Origin: Nomia melanderi
Taxonomy: Eukaryota; Arthropoda; Insecta; Hymenoptera; Halictidae
Direction: 5' to 3'
Length of the DNA stretch: 64,000 nt
NCBI RefSeq assembly: GCF_051020985.1
Contig: NW_027475138.1
Location: forward strand, 2,790,001-2,854,000
In this document: in pieces, positions 25,201 through 37,917 of the stretch
How positions within the stretch are numbered: position 1 is the first letter of the stretch
Layout: the number at the start of each line of letters is the position of its first letter
Program-made: the position numbers and the translations under genes
The notes under the pieces: model-generated
What the model was told of the DNA's origin: nothing
The model's input: the letters and a program-made list of their open reading frames with translations, nothing else
The model's database searches: none

Positions 25201-27799
25201 TGGGGCCGGACACTCAGGGTCAGGGGAAAATCCAATATATATCTGGTGATATCTCGGGTGCTATTACAGATAGCGCAATAAACCAAAGTGCATTGTCTGT
25301 AGGAGGCTCTTGCGAATGAATCTGTACCGCAGGAACGACCTCGGACCACCAGTGGCCGAGAAAATTACAGATATTCGGAATCCGTCACCCAAGGTCATGT
25401 AAAAATCCAGCAAATATCTGGTGATATCTCGGGTGCTATTAGAGATAGCGCAATAAACCAAAGTGCATTGTCTGTAGGAGGCCCAGGCGAATGAATCTGT
25501 GCAGCGGAAACGACCTCGGACCACCAGGGGCCGAGAAAATTACAGATATTCGGAATCCGTCACCCAAGGTCATGTAAAAATCCAGCATATATCTGGTGAT
25601 ATATCGGGTGCTATTACAGATAGCCTAATAACCCAAAGTGCATTGTCTGTAGGAGGCCCTGGCGCATGAATCTGGGCAGCGGGAACGACCTCGGACCACC
25701 AGGGACCGAGAAAATCACCGTCTCATGGAGCCGGACACTCAGGGTCAGGGAAAAATCCAATATATATCTGGTGATATCTCGGGTGCTATTACAGATAGCG
25801 CAATAAATCAAAGTGCATTGTCTGTAGGAGGCCCAGGCGAATGAATCTGTGCAGCGGGAACGACCTCGGACCACCAGGGGCCGAGAAAACCACAGTCTCA
25901 TGGGGCCGGACACTCAGGGTCAGGGGAAAATCCAATATATATCTGGTGATATCTCGGGTGCTATTACAGATAGCGCAATAAACCAAAGTGCATTGTCTGT
26001 AGGAGGCCCTTGCGAATGAATCTGTGCCGCAGGAACGACCTCGGACCACCAGTGGCCGAGAAACTTACAGATATTCGGAATCCGTCACCCAAGGTCATGT
26101 AAAAATCCAGCAAATATCTGGTGATATCTCGGGTGCTATTAGAGATAGCGCAATAAACCAAAGTGCATTGTCTGTAGGAGGCCCTGGCGCATGAATCCGG
26201 GCAGCGCGAACGACCTCGGACCACCAGGGTCCGAGAAAACCACCGTCTCATGGGACCGGACACTCAGGGTCAGGCGTAAATCCAATATATATCTGGTGAT
26301 ATCTCGGGTGCTATTACAGATAGCGCAATAAATCAAAGTGCGTTGTCTGTAGGAGGCCCTGGCGCATGAATCTGTGCAGCGGGAACGACCTCGGACCACT
26401 AGGGGCCGAGAAAACCACAGTCTCATGGTGCCGGACACTCAGGGTAAGGGGAAAATCCAATATATATCTGGTGATATCTCGGGTGCTATTACGGATAGCG
26501 CAATAAATCAAAGTGCATTGTCTGTAGGAGGCACTGGCGAATGAATCTGTGCAGCAGGAACGACCTCGGACCACCAGTGGCCGAGAAAATTACAGATATT
26601 CGGAATCCGTCACCCAAGGTCATGTAAAAATCCAGCATATATCTGGTGATATCTCGGGTGCTATTACAGATAGCGCAATAAATCAAAGTGCATTGTCTGT
26701 AGGAGGCCCTGGCGCATGATTCTGTGCAGCGGGAACGACCTCGGACCAACAGAGGCCGAGAAAACCACCGTCTCACGGGGCCGGACACTCAGGGTCAGGG
26801 GAAAATCCAATATATATCTGGTGATATCTCGGGTGCTATTACAGATAGCGCAATAAATCAAAGTGCATTGTCTGTAGGAGGCCCTGGCGCATGAATCTGT
26901 GAAGCGGGAACGACCTCGGACCAACAGGGGCCGAGAAAACCACCGTCTCATGGGGCCGGACACTCAGGGTCAGGGAAAAATCTATCATATATCTGGTGAT
27001 ATCTCGGGTGCTATTAGAGATAGCGCAATAAACCAAAGTGAATTATCTGCAGGAGGCCCTGGCGCATGAATCTGTGCAGCGGGAACGACCTCGGATTACC
27101 AGGGTCCGAGATAACCACCGTCTCATGGGGCCGGACACTCAGGGTCAGTGAAAGATCCAATATATATCTGGTGGTATCTCGGGTGCTATTACAGATAGCG
27201 TAATTAATAAATGTGCATTGTCTGTAGGAGGCCCTGGCGCATGAATCTGTGCAGCGGGAACGACCTCGGACCACCAGGGACCGAGAAAACCACAGTCTCA
27301 TGGGGCCGGACACTCAGGGTCAGGGGAAAATCCAATATATTTCTGGTGATATCTCGGGTTATATTACAGATAGAACAATAAATCAAAGTGCATTGTTTGT
27401 AGGAGGCCCTGGTGCATGAATCTGTGCAGCGGGAACGACCTGGGACCACCAGGGGCCGAGAAAACCACCGACACATGGGGCCGGACAATCAGGGTCAGGG
27501 AAATGTCCAATATATATCGGGTGATATCTCAGGTGCTAGTAGAGATAGCGCAATAAACCAAAGTGAATTATCTGCAGGAGGCCCTGGCGCATGAATCTGT
27601 GCAGCGGGAGCGACCTCGAACCACCAGGGGCCGAGAAAACCACCGTCTCATGGGGCCGGACACTCAGGCTCAGGGAAAAATCCAATATATATCTGGTGAT
27701 ATCTCGGGTGCTATTACAGATAGCCCAAGAAATCAAAGTGCATTGTCTGTATTAGGCCCCGGTGCATGAATCTGTGCAGCGGGAACGACCTCGGTCCAC

Positions 27800-27913
27800 C
27801 AGGGGCCGAGAAAACCACCGTCTCATGGGGCCGGACACTCAGGGTCAGGGAAAAATCAGGGACCGAGAAAACCACCGTCTCATGGGGCCGGACATTCAGG
27901 GTCAGGGAAAAAT
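27800..27913 (+). repeat. 57-bp partial-monomer tandem duplication, copy 2
   Basis: This has the same breakpoint and the same CATTCAGGG marker as the copy at 2210, so it is the same event spread by later exchange. A private change gives GGGACCGAG in the second half. The two monomers that precede this element in the copies at 49.9 and 57.5 kb are missing here, so it sits directly after a CCCCGGTGCATG monomer. Confidence 0.95.
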
Positions 27914-30900
27914 CCAATATATATCTGGTGTTATCTCGGGTGCTATTAGAGATAGCGAAATAAATCAAAGTGAATTATCTGCAGGAGGCCCTGGCGCGAG
28001 CATCTGTGCAGCGGGAACGACCTCGGACCACCAGGGGCCAAGAAAACCACCGTCTCATGGCGCCGGACACTCAGGGTCAGGGAAAAATCCAATATATATC
28101 TGGTGATATCTCGGGTGCTATTAGAGATAGCCAAATAAATCAAAGTGCATTGTCGGTAGGAGGCCCTGGCGCATGAATCTGTGCAGCGGGAACGACCTCG
28201 GACCACCAGGGGCCGGGAAAACCACAGTCTCATGGGGCCGGACACTCAGGGTCAGGGGAAAATCCAATATATATCTGGTGATATCTCGGGTGCTATTAGA
28301 GATAGCGCAATAAACCAAAGTGAATTATCTGCAGGAGGCCCTGGCGTATGCATCTGTGCAGCGGGAACGACCTCGGACCACCAGGGGCCAAGAAAACCAC
28401 CGTCTCATGGCGCCGGACACTCAGGGTCAGGGAAAAATCCAATATATATCTGGTGATATCTCGGGTGCTATTAGAGATAGCCCAATAAATCAAAGTGCAT
28501 TGTCGGTAGGAGGCCCTGGCGCATGAATCTGTGCAGCGGGAACGACCTCGGACCACCAGGGGCCGGGAAAACCACAGTCTCATGGGGCCGGACACTCAGG
28601 GACAGGGGAAAATCCAATATATATCTGGTGATATCTCGGGTGCTATTACGGATATCGCAATAAACCAAAGTGCACTGTCTGTAGGAGGCCCTGGCGCATG
28701 CATCTGTGCAGCGGGAACGACCTCGGACCACCAGGGGCCAAGAAAACCACCGTCTCATGGCGCCGGACACTCAGGGTCAGGGAAAAATCCAATATATATC
28801 TGGTGATATCTCGCGTGCTATTAGAGATAGCGCAATAAACCAAAGTGAATTATCTGCAGGAGGCCCTGGCGCGAGCATCTGTGCAGCGGGAACGACCTCG
28901 GACCACCAGGGGCCAAGAAAACCACCGTCTCATGGCGCCGGACACTCAGGGTCAGGGAAAAATCCAATATATATCTGGTGATATCTCGGGTGCTAATAGA
29001 GATAGCGCACTAAATCAAAGTGCATTGTCTGTAGGAGGCCCAGGCGCATGAATCTGGCCAGCGGGAACGACCTCGGACCACCAGGGGCCGAGAAAACCAC
29101 AGTCTCATGGAGCCGGACACTCAGGGTCAGGGAAAAATCCAATATATATCTGGTGATATCTCGGGTGCTATTACAGATAGCGCAATAAATCAAAGTGCAT
29201 TGTCTGTAGGAGGCCCAGGCGAATGAATCTGTGCAGCGGGAACGACCTCGGACCACCAGGGGCCGAGAAAACCACCGTCTCATGGATCCGGACACTCAGG
29301 GTCAGGGGAAAATCCAATATATATCTGGTGATATCTCGGGTGCAATTACAGATAGCGCAAGACACCAAAGTTCATTGTCTGTAGGAGGCCCTTGCGAATG
29401 AATCTGTGCCGCAGGAACGACCTCGGACCACCAGTGGCCGAGAAAATTACAGATATTCGGAATCCGTCACCCAAGATCATGTAAAAATCCAGCAAATATC
29501 TGGTGATATCTCGGGTGCTATTAGAGATAGCGCAATAAATCAAAGTGCATTGTCTGTAGGAGGCCCAGGCGAATAAATCTGGCCAGCTGGAACGACCTCG
29601 GACCACCAGAGGCCGAGAAACCCACAGTCTCATGGGGCCGGACGCTCAGGGTCAGGGTAAAATCCAATATTTATCTGGTGATATCTCGGGTGCTATTACA
29701 GATAGCCCAATAAATCAAAGTGCATTGTCGGTAGGAGGCCCTGGCGCATGAATCTGTGCAGCGGGAACGACCTCGGACCACCAGGGGCCGAGAAAACCAC
29801 AGTCTCATGGGGCCGGACACTCAGGGTCAGGGGAAAATCCAACATATATCTGGTGATATCTCGGGTGCTATTACAGATAGCGCAATAAATCAAAGTGAAT
29901 TGTCTGTAGGAGGCCCTGGCGCATGAATCTGTGCAGCCGGAACGACCTCGAACCACCAGGGGCCGCGAAAACCACCGTCTCATGGGGCCGGACACTCAGG
30001 GTCAGTGAAAGATCCAATATATATCTGGTGGTATCTCGGGTGCTATTACAGATAGCGTAATAAATAAATGCGCATTGTCTGTAGGAGGCCCTGGCGCATG
30101 AATCTGTGCAGAGGGAACGACCTCGGACCACCAGGGGCCGAGAAAACCACCGTCTCATGGGGCCGGACACTCAGGGTCAGGGAAGAATCCATTATATATC
30201 TGGTGATATCACGGGTGCTATTACAGATAGCCCAAGAAATGAAAGTGCATTGTCTGTATTTGGACCCGGCGCATGAATCTGTGCAGCGGGAACGACCTCG
30301 GATCACCAGGGGCCGAGAAAACCACCGTCTCATGGGGCCGGACACTCAGGGTCAGTGAAAAATCCAATATATATCTGGTGATATCTCGGGTGCTATTACA
30401 GATAGCGCAATAAATCAAAGTGCATTGTCTGTAGGAGACCCTGGCGCATGAATCTGTGCAGCGGGAACGACCTCGGACCACCAGGGGCCGAGACAACAAC
30501 CGTCTAATGGGGCCGGACACTCAGGGTCAGGGAAAAATCCAATATATATCTGGTGATATCTCGGGTGCTATTACAGATAGCCCAAGAAATCAAAGTGCAT
30601 TGTCTGTATTAGGCCCCGGCGCATGAATCTGTGCAGCGGGAACGACCTCGGACCACCAGGGGCCGAGAAAACCACCGTCTCATGGGGCCGGACACTCAGG
30701 GTCAGGGAAGAATCCAATATATATCTGGTGATATCTCGGGTGCTATTACAGATAGCGCAATAAATCAAAGTGCATTGTCTGTAGGAGGCTCAGGCGAATG
30801 AATCTGTGCAGCGGGAACGACCTCGGACCACCAGGGGCCGAGAAAACCACAGTATCATGGGGCCGGACACTCAGGGTCAGGGGAAAATCCAATATATATC

Positions 30901-31246
30901 TGGTGATATCTCGGGTGCTATTACAGATAGCGCAATAAACCAAAGTGCATTGACTGTAGGAGGCTCTTGCGAATGAATCTGTACCGCAGGAACGACCTCG
31001 GACCACCAGTGGCCGAGAAAATTACAGATATTCGGAATCCGTCACCCAAGGTCATGTAAAAATCCAGCAAATATCTGGTGATATCTCGGGTGCTATTAGA
31101 GATAGCGCAATAAACCAAAGTGCATTGTCTGTAGGAGGCCCTGGCGCATGAATCTGGGCAGCGGGAACTACCTCGGACCACCAGGGACCGAGAAAACGAC
31201 AGTCTCAAGGGGCCGGACACTCAGGGTCAGGGGAAAATCCAATATA

Positions 31247-31421
31247 TATCTGGTGATATCTCGGGTGCTATTACAGATAGCGCAATAAATCAAAGTGCAT
31301 TGTCTGTAGGAGGCCCTGGCGCATGAATCTGTGCAGCGGGAACGACCTCGGACCACCAGGGGCCGAGAAAACCACAGTCTCATGGGGCCGGACACTCAGG
31401 GTCAGGGGAAAATCCAAAATA
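31247..31421 (+). repeat. Reference monomer, near consensus (type A)
   Basis: This 175-bp unit is close to the consensus and serves to orient the others. It starts at TATCTGGTG, has EcoRV at 31255-31260, AATAAA at 31284-31289, GGCCCTGG at 31312-31319, and the CTCGG/CCGAG dyad at 31347-31367. It ends in an A-rich then AT-rich tract. The middle is GC-rich while the joint between units is AT-rich, so composition alternates with the repeat period. It is type A, with TTACAG, AATC and GCATTGTCTGTAGG after the EcoRV site. Because 175 is one more than a multiple of three, each reading frame shifts at every monomer border. Confidence 0.95.
31312..31367. other. Overlapping dyad symmetries in the monomer core
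   Basis: Two inverted repeats share bases in the GC-rich core. CTCGG (31347-31351) can pair with CCGAG (31363-31367) around an 11-nt loop. GGCCCTGG (31312-31319) can pair with CCAGGGGCC (31356-31364) with one bulged base and a loop of about 36 nt. They cannot both form, as they share bases. Both are present in most monomers. A third small dyad, ATATC-TGGT-GATAT, lies at the joint between units. Dyad-rich satellites lacking a CENP-B box have been proposed to extrude non-B structures at centromeres; whether that applies here is not known. Confidence 0.5.
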
Positions 31422-31687
31422 TATCTGGTGATATCTCGGGTGCTATTACAGATAGCCCAAGAAATCAAAGTGCATTGTCTGTATTAGGCCCCGGTGCATG
31501 AATCTGTGCAGCGGGAACGACCTCGGACCACCAGGGGCCGAGAAAACCACCGTCTCATGGGGCCGGACACTCAGGGTCAGGGAAAAATCCAATATATATC
31601 TGGTGATATCTCGGGTGCTATTACAGATAGCGCAATAAATCAAAGTGCATTGTCTGCAGGAGGCCCTAGCGCATGAATCTGTGCAGC

Positions 31688-31699
31688 GAGATCGATCTC
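31688..31699. other. 12-bp palindrome variant (five copies)
   Basis: GAGATCGATCTC is followed by TGACC, not GGACC, which shortens the palindrome to 12 bp. Further copies are at 39385-39396, 53440-53451, 54840-54851 and 61197-61208. It marks the first quarter of block T. Confidence 0.95.
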
Positions 31700-34600
31700 T
31701 GACCACCAGGGGCCGAGAAAACCACCGACGCATGGGGCCGGGCACTCAGGGTCAGGGAAAAATCCAATATATATCTGGTGATATCTCGGGTTCTATTACA
31801 GATAGCGCGATAAATCAAAGTGCATTGTCTGTAGGAGGCCCTGGCGCGTGAATCTGTGCAGCGGGAACGACCTCGGACCACCAGGGGCCGAGAAAACCAC
31901 AGTCTCATGGGGCCGGACACTCATGGTCAGGGGAAAATCCAATATATATCTGGTGATATCTCGGGTGCTATTAGAGATAGCGCAATAAATCAAAGTGAAT
32001 TATCTGCAGGACGCCCTGGCGCATGAATCTGTGCAGCGGGAACGACCTCGGACCACCAGGGGCCGAGACAACAACCGTCTCATGGGGCCGGACACTCAGG
32101 GTCAGGGAAAAATCCAAAATATTTCTGGTGATATCTCGGGTTATATTACAGATAGAACAATAAATCAGAGTGCATTGTCTGTAGGAGGCCCTGGCGCATG
32201 AATCTGTGCAGCGGGAACGACTTGGGACCACCAGGGGCCGAGAAAACCACCGACACATGGGGCCGGACACTCAGGTTCAGGGAAATATCCAATATATATC
32301 GGGTGATATCTCGGGTGCTAGTAGAGATAGCGCAATAAACCAAAGTGAATTATCTGCAGGAGGCCCTGGCGCATGAATCTGTGCTTCGGGAACGACCTCG
32401 AACCACCAGGGGCCGAGAAAACCACCGTCTCATGGGGCCGGACAGTCAGGGTCAGGGAAAAATCCAATATATTTCTGGTGATATCTCGGGTGCTATTACA
32501 GATAGCCCAAGAAATCAAAGTGCATTGTCTGTATTAGGCCCCGGTGCATGAATCTGTGCAGCGGGAACGACCTCGGACCACCAGGGGCCGAGAAAACCAC
32601 CGTCTCATGGGGCCGGACACTCAGGGTCAGGGAAAAATCCAATATATATCTGGTGATATCTCGGGTGCTATTACAGATAGCGCAATAAATCAGAGTGCAT
32701 TGTCTGTAGGAGGCCCTGGCGCATGAATCTGTGTAGCGGGAACGACCTCGGACCACCAGAGGCCGAGAAAACCACAGTCTCATGGGGCCGGACACTCAGG
32801 GTCAGTGAAAGATCCAATATATATCTGGTGGTATCTCGGGTGCTATTACAGATAGCGTAATAAATAAATGTGCATTGTCTGTAGGAGGCCCTGGCGCATG
32901 AATCTGTGCAGCGGGAACGACCTCGGACCACCAGGGACCGAGAAAACCACAGTCTCATGGGGCCGGACACTCAGGGTCAGGGGAAAATCCAACATATATC
33001 TGGTGATATCTCGGGTTATATTACAGATAGCACAATAAATCAAAGTGCATTGTCTGTATTAGGACCCGGCGCATGAATCTGTGCAGCGGGAACGACCTCG
33101 GACCACCAGGGGCCGAGAAAACCACAGTCTCATGGGGCCGGACACTCAGGGTCAGGGGAAAATCCAATATATATCTGGTGATATCTCCGGTGCTATTAGA
33201 GATAGCGCAATAAACCAAAGTGTATTATCTGCAGGAGGCCCTGGCGCATGAATCTGTGCAACGGGAACGACCACGGACCACCAGGGGCCGAGAAAACCAC
33301 CGTCTCATGGGGCCGGACACTCAGGGTCAGTGAAAAATCCAATATATATCTGGTTATATCTCGAGTGCTATTACAGATAGCGCAATAAATCAAAGTGCAT
33401 TGTCTGTAGGAGGACCTTGCGCATGAATCTGTGCAGCGGGAACTACCTCGGACCACCAGGGGCCGAGAAAACCACCGTCTCATGGGGCCGGACAGTCAGG
33501 GTCAGGGAAAAATCCAATATATTTCTGGTGATATCTCGGGTTATATTACAGATAGAACAATAAATCAAAGTGCATTGTTTGTAGGAGGCCCTGGTGCATG
33601 AATCTGTGCAGCGGGAACGACCTGGGACCACCAGGGGCCGAGAAAACCACCGACACATGGGGCCGGACAATCAGGGTCAGGGAAATGTCCAATATATATC
33701 GGGTGATATCTCAGGTGCTAGTAGAGATAGCGCAATAAACCAAAGTGAATTATCTGCAGGAGGCCCAGGCGCATGAATCTGTGAAGCGGGAGCGACCTCG
33801 AACCACCAGGGGCCGAGGAAACCACCGTCTCATGGGGCCGGACACTCAGGCTCAGGGAAAAATACAATATATATCTGGTGATATCTCGGGTGCTATTACA
33901 GATAGCCCAAGAAATCAAAGTGCATTGTCTGTATTAGGCCCCGGTGCATGAATCTGTGCAGCGGGAACGACCTCGGACCACCAGGGGCCGAGAAAACCAC
34001 CGTCTCATGGGGCCGGACACTCAGGGTCAGGGAAAAATCCAATATATATCTGGTGATATCTCGGGTGCTATTACAGATAGCGCAATAAATCAGAGTGCAT
34101 TGTCTGTAGGAGGCCCTGGCGCATGAATCTGTGTAGCGGGAACGACCTCGGACCACCAGAGGCCGAGAAAACCACAGTCTCATGGGGCCGGACACTCAGG
34201 GTCAGTGAAAGATCCAATATATATCTGGTGGTATCTCGGGTGCTATTACAGATAGCGTAATAAATCAAAGTGCATTGTCGGTAGGAGGCCCTGGCGCATG
34301 AATCTGTGCAGCGGGAACGACCTCGGACCACCAGGGGCCGGGAAAACCACAGTCTCATGGGACCGGACACTCAGGGACAGGGGAAAATCCAATATATATC
34401 TGGTGATATCTCGGGTGCTATTACAGATAGCGCAATAAATCAAAGTGCATTGTCTGTAGGAGGCCCTGGCGCATGAATCTGTGCAGCGGGAACGACCTCG
34501 GAACACCAGGGACCGAGAAAACCACCGCCTCATGGGGCCGGACACTCAGGGTCAGTGAAAAATCCAATATATATGTGGTGATATCTCGGGTGCTATTACA

Positions 34601-37600
34601 GATAGCGGAATAAATCAAAGTGCATTATCTGTAGGAGACCCTGGCGCATGAATCTGTGCAGCGGGAACGACCTCGGAACACCAGGGGCCGAGAAAACCAC
34701 CGCCTCATTGGGCCGGACACTCAGGGTCAGGGAAAAATCCAATATATATCTCATGATATCTCGGGTGCTATTACATATAGCGGGATATATCAAAGTGCAT
34801 TGTCTGCAGGAGGCTCTAGCGCATGAACCTGTGCAGCGAGATCGATCTCGGACCCCCAGGGGCCGAGAAAACCACCGACACATGGGGCCGGACACCCAGG
34901 GTCGGGGAAAAATCCAATATATATCTGGTGATATCTCGGGTGCTATTACAGATAGCGCAATAAATCAAAGTGCATTGTCTGTAGGAGGCCCAGGCGAATG
35001 AATCTGTGCACCGGGATCGACCTCGGACACCAGGAGCCGAGAAAACCACTGTCTCATGGGGTCGGACACTCAGGGTCAGGGAAAAATCCAATTTATATCT
35101 GGTGATATCTCGGGTGCTATTAGAGATAGCGCAATAAACCAAAGTGAATTATCTGCAGGAGGCCCTGGCGCATGAATCTGTGCCGCGGGAACGACCTCGG
35201 ATCACCAGGGTCCGAGATAACCACCGTCTCATGGGGCCGGACACCCAGGGTCGGGGAAAAATCCAATATATATCTGGTGATATCTCGGGTGCTATTACAG
35301 ATAGCGCAATAAATCAAAGTGCATTGTCTGTAGGAGGACCTTGCGCATGAATCTGTGCAGCGGGAAGTACCTCGGACCACCAGGGGCCGAGAAAACCACA
35401 TTCTCACGGGGTCGGACACTCAGTGTCAGGGAAAAATCCAATATATATCTGGTGATATCTCGGGTGCTATTAGAGATAGCGCAATAAACCAAAGTGAATT
35501 ATCTGCAGGGGCTCCGGGCGCATGAATCTGTGCTGCGGGAACGACCTCGGACCACCAGGGGCCGAGACAACCACCGTCTCATGGGGCCGGACACTCAGGG
35601 TCATGGAAGAATCCAATATATACCTGGTGATATCTCGGGTGCTATTAGAGATAGCGCAATAAACCAAAGTGAATTATCTGCAGGAGGCCCTGGCGCATGA
35701 ACCTGTGCAGCGGGAACGACCTCGGACACCAGGAGCCGAGAAAACCACTGTCTCATGGGGTCGGACACTCAGGGTCAGGGAAAAATCCAATTTATATCTG
35801 GTGATATCTCGGGTGCTATTAGAGATAGCAGAATAAACCAAAGTGAATTATCTGCAGGAGGCCCTGGCGCATGAATCTGTGCCGCGGGAACGACCTCGGA
35901 TCACCAGGGTCCGAGATAACCACCGTCTCATGGGGCCGGACACCCAGGGTCGGGGAAAAATCCAATATATATCTGGTGATATCTCGGGTGCTATTACAGA
36001 TAGCGCAATAAATCAAAGTGCATTGTCTGTAGGAGGCCCAGGCGAATGAATCTGTGCACCGGGATCGACCTCGGACCACCAGGGGCCGAGAAAATCACCG
36101 TCTCATGGGGCCGGACACTCAGGGTCAGGGAAAAATCCAATATATATCTGGTGATATCTCGGGTGCTATTACAGATAGCGCAATAAATCAAAGTGCATTG
36201 TCTGTAGGAGGCCCTGGCGCATGAATCTGTGCAGCCGGATCGACCTCGGACCACCAGGGGCAGAGAAAACTACCGTCTCATGGGGCCGGACACTCAGGGC
36301 CAGGGACAAATCCAATATATATCTGGCGATATCTTGGGTGCTATTGGAGATAGCGCAATAAACCAAAGTGCATTGTCTGTAGGAGGCCCTGGCGCATGAA
36401 TCTGTGAGGCGGGAACGATCTCTGACCGCCAGGTGCAGAGAAAACCACAGTCTTATGGGCCAGGACACTCAGGGTCATGGGAAAATACAATATATATCTG
36501 GTGATATCTCGGGTGCTATTAGAGATAGCGCAATAAACCAAAGTGAATTATCTGCAGGAGGCCCTGGCGCATGCATCTGCGCAGCGGGAACGACCTCTGA
36601 CCACCGGGGGCCGAGAAAACCACAGTCTCATGGGGCCGGACACTCAGGGTCGGGGAAAAATCCATCATATATCTGGTGATATCTCGGGTGCTATTACAGA
36701 TAGCGCAATAAATCAAAGTGCATTATCTGTAGGAGGCCCTGGCGCATGAATCTGTGCAGCGGGAACGACCTCTGACCACCAGGGGCCGAGAAAACCACCG
36801 TCTCATGGGGCCGGACACTCTGGGTCGGGGAAAAATCCAATATATATCTGGTGATATCTCGGGTGCTATTAGAGATAGCGCGATAAATCAAAGTGACTTA
36901 TCTGCAGGAGGCCCTGGCGCATGCATCTGTGCAGCGGGAACGACCTCGGACCTCCAGGGGCCGAGAAAACCACAGTCTCATGGGGCCGGACACTCAGGGT
37001 CAGGGGAAAATCCAACATATATTTGGTGATATCTCGGGTGCTATTACAGATAGCGCAATAAATCAAAGTGAATTGTCTGTAGGAGGCCCTGGCGCATGAA
37101 TCTGTGCAGCCGGAACGACCTCGAACCACCAGGGGCCGCGAAAACCACCGTCTCATGGGGCCGGACACTCAGGGTCAGTGAAAGATCCAATATATATCTG
37201 GTGGTATCTCGGGTGCTATTACAGATAGCGTAATAAATAAATGTGCATTGTCTGTAGGAGGCCCTGGCGCATGAATCTGTGCAGCGGGAACGACCTCGGA
37301 CCACCAGGGGCCGAGAAAACCACAGTCTCATGGGGCCGGACACTCAGGGTTAGGGGAAAATCCAACATATATCTGGTGATATCTCGGGTTATATTACAGA
37401 TAGCACAATAAATCAAAGTGCATTGTCTGTATTAGGACCCGGCGCATGAATCTGTGCAGCGGGAACGACCTCGGATCACCAGGAGCGAGAAAACCACCGT
37501 CTCATGGGGCCGGACACTCAGGGGCAGTGAAAAATCCAATATATATCTGGTTATATCTCGAGTGCTATTACAGATAGCGCAATAAATCAAAGTGCATTGT

Positions 37601-37917
37601 CTGTAGGAGGACCTTGCGCATGAATCTGTGCAGCGGGAACGACCTGGGACCACCAGGGGCCGAGAAAACCACCGACACATGGGGCCGGACACTCAGGGTC
37701 AGGGAAATGTCCAATATATATCGGGTGATATCTCGGGTGCTAGTAGAGATAGCGCAATAAACCAAAGTGAATTATCTGCAGGAGGCCCTGGCGCATGAAT
37801 CTGTGCAGCGGGAACGACCTCGAACCATCAGGGGCCGAGAAAACCACCGTCTCATGGGGCCGGACACTCAGGCTCAGGGAAAAATCCAATATATATCTGG
37901 TGATATCTCGGGTGCTA

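Larger units (their letters stand above)
21765..35993. repeat. One copy of the 14.2-kb higher-order repeat (81 monomers)
   Basis: Units from 21,765 onward recur from 35,994 at an offset of 14,229 bp (81 x 175 plus 57 minus 3), falling to 14,054 after a unit near 23,339 that has no counterpart in the second copy. The copy holds the end of T (to about 23.9 kb), block S (23.9-30.2 kb, with V1 monomers and the 57-bp duplication) and most of block T (30.2-36.0 kb). The last part of T carries the palindrome and 174-bp monomers seen at 10-21 kb, so T was assembled partly from that series. Confidence 0.8.
30221..37917. repeat. Block T, first copy of a 7,697-bp tandem duplication
   Basis: The 44-monomer block recurs immediately to its right at a constant offset of 7,697 bp (7,698 after 44,144). 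By comparing overlapping reading frames on both strands I found only three clear differences, so the two copies are about 99.9% identical. The content runs from a monomer with CTGTATTTGGACCC through palindrome and 174-bp units to CTCGAGTGC units. Confidence 0.92.

Noticed and set aside
31247..31421. CENP-B box
   Set aside because: I compared the motif TTCGnnnnAnnCGGG with each CGGG and TTCG in the consensus, V1 and V2 units on both strands. None keeps the required bases. AGCGGGAACG shares only the CGGG core.
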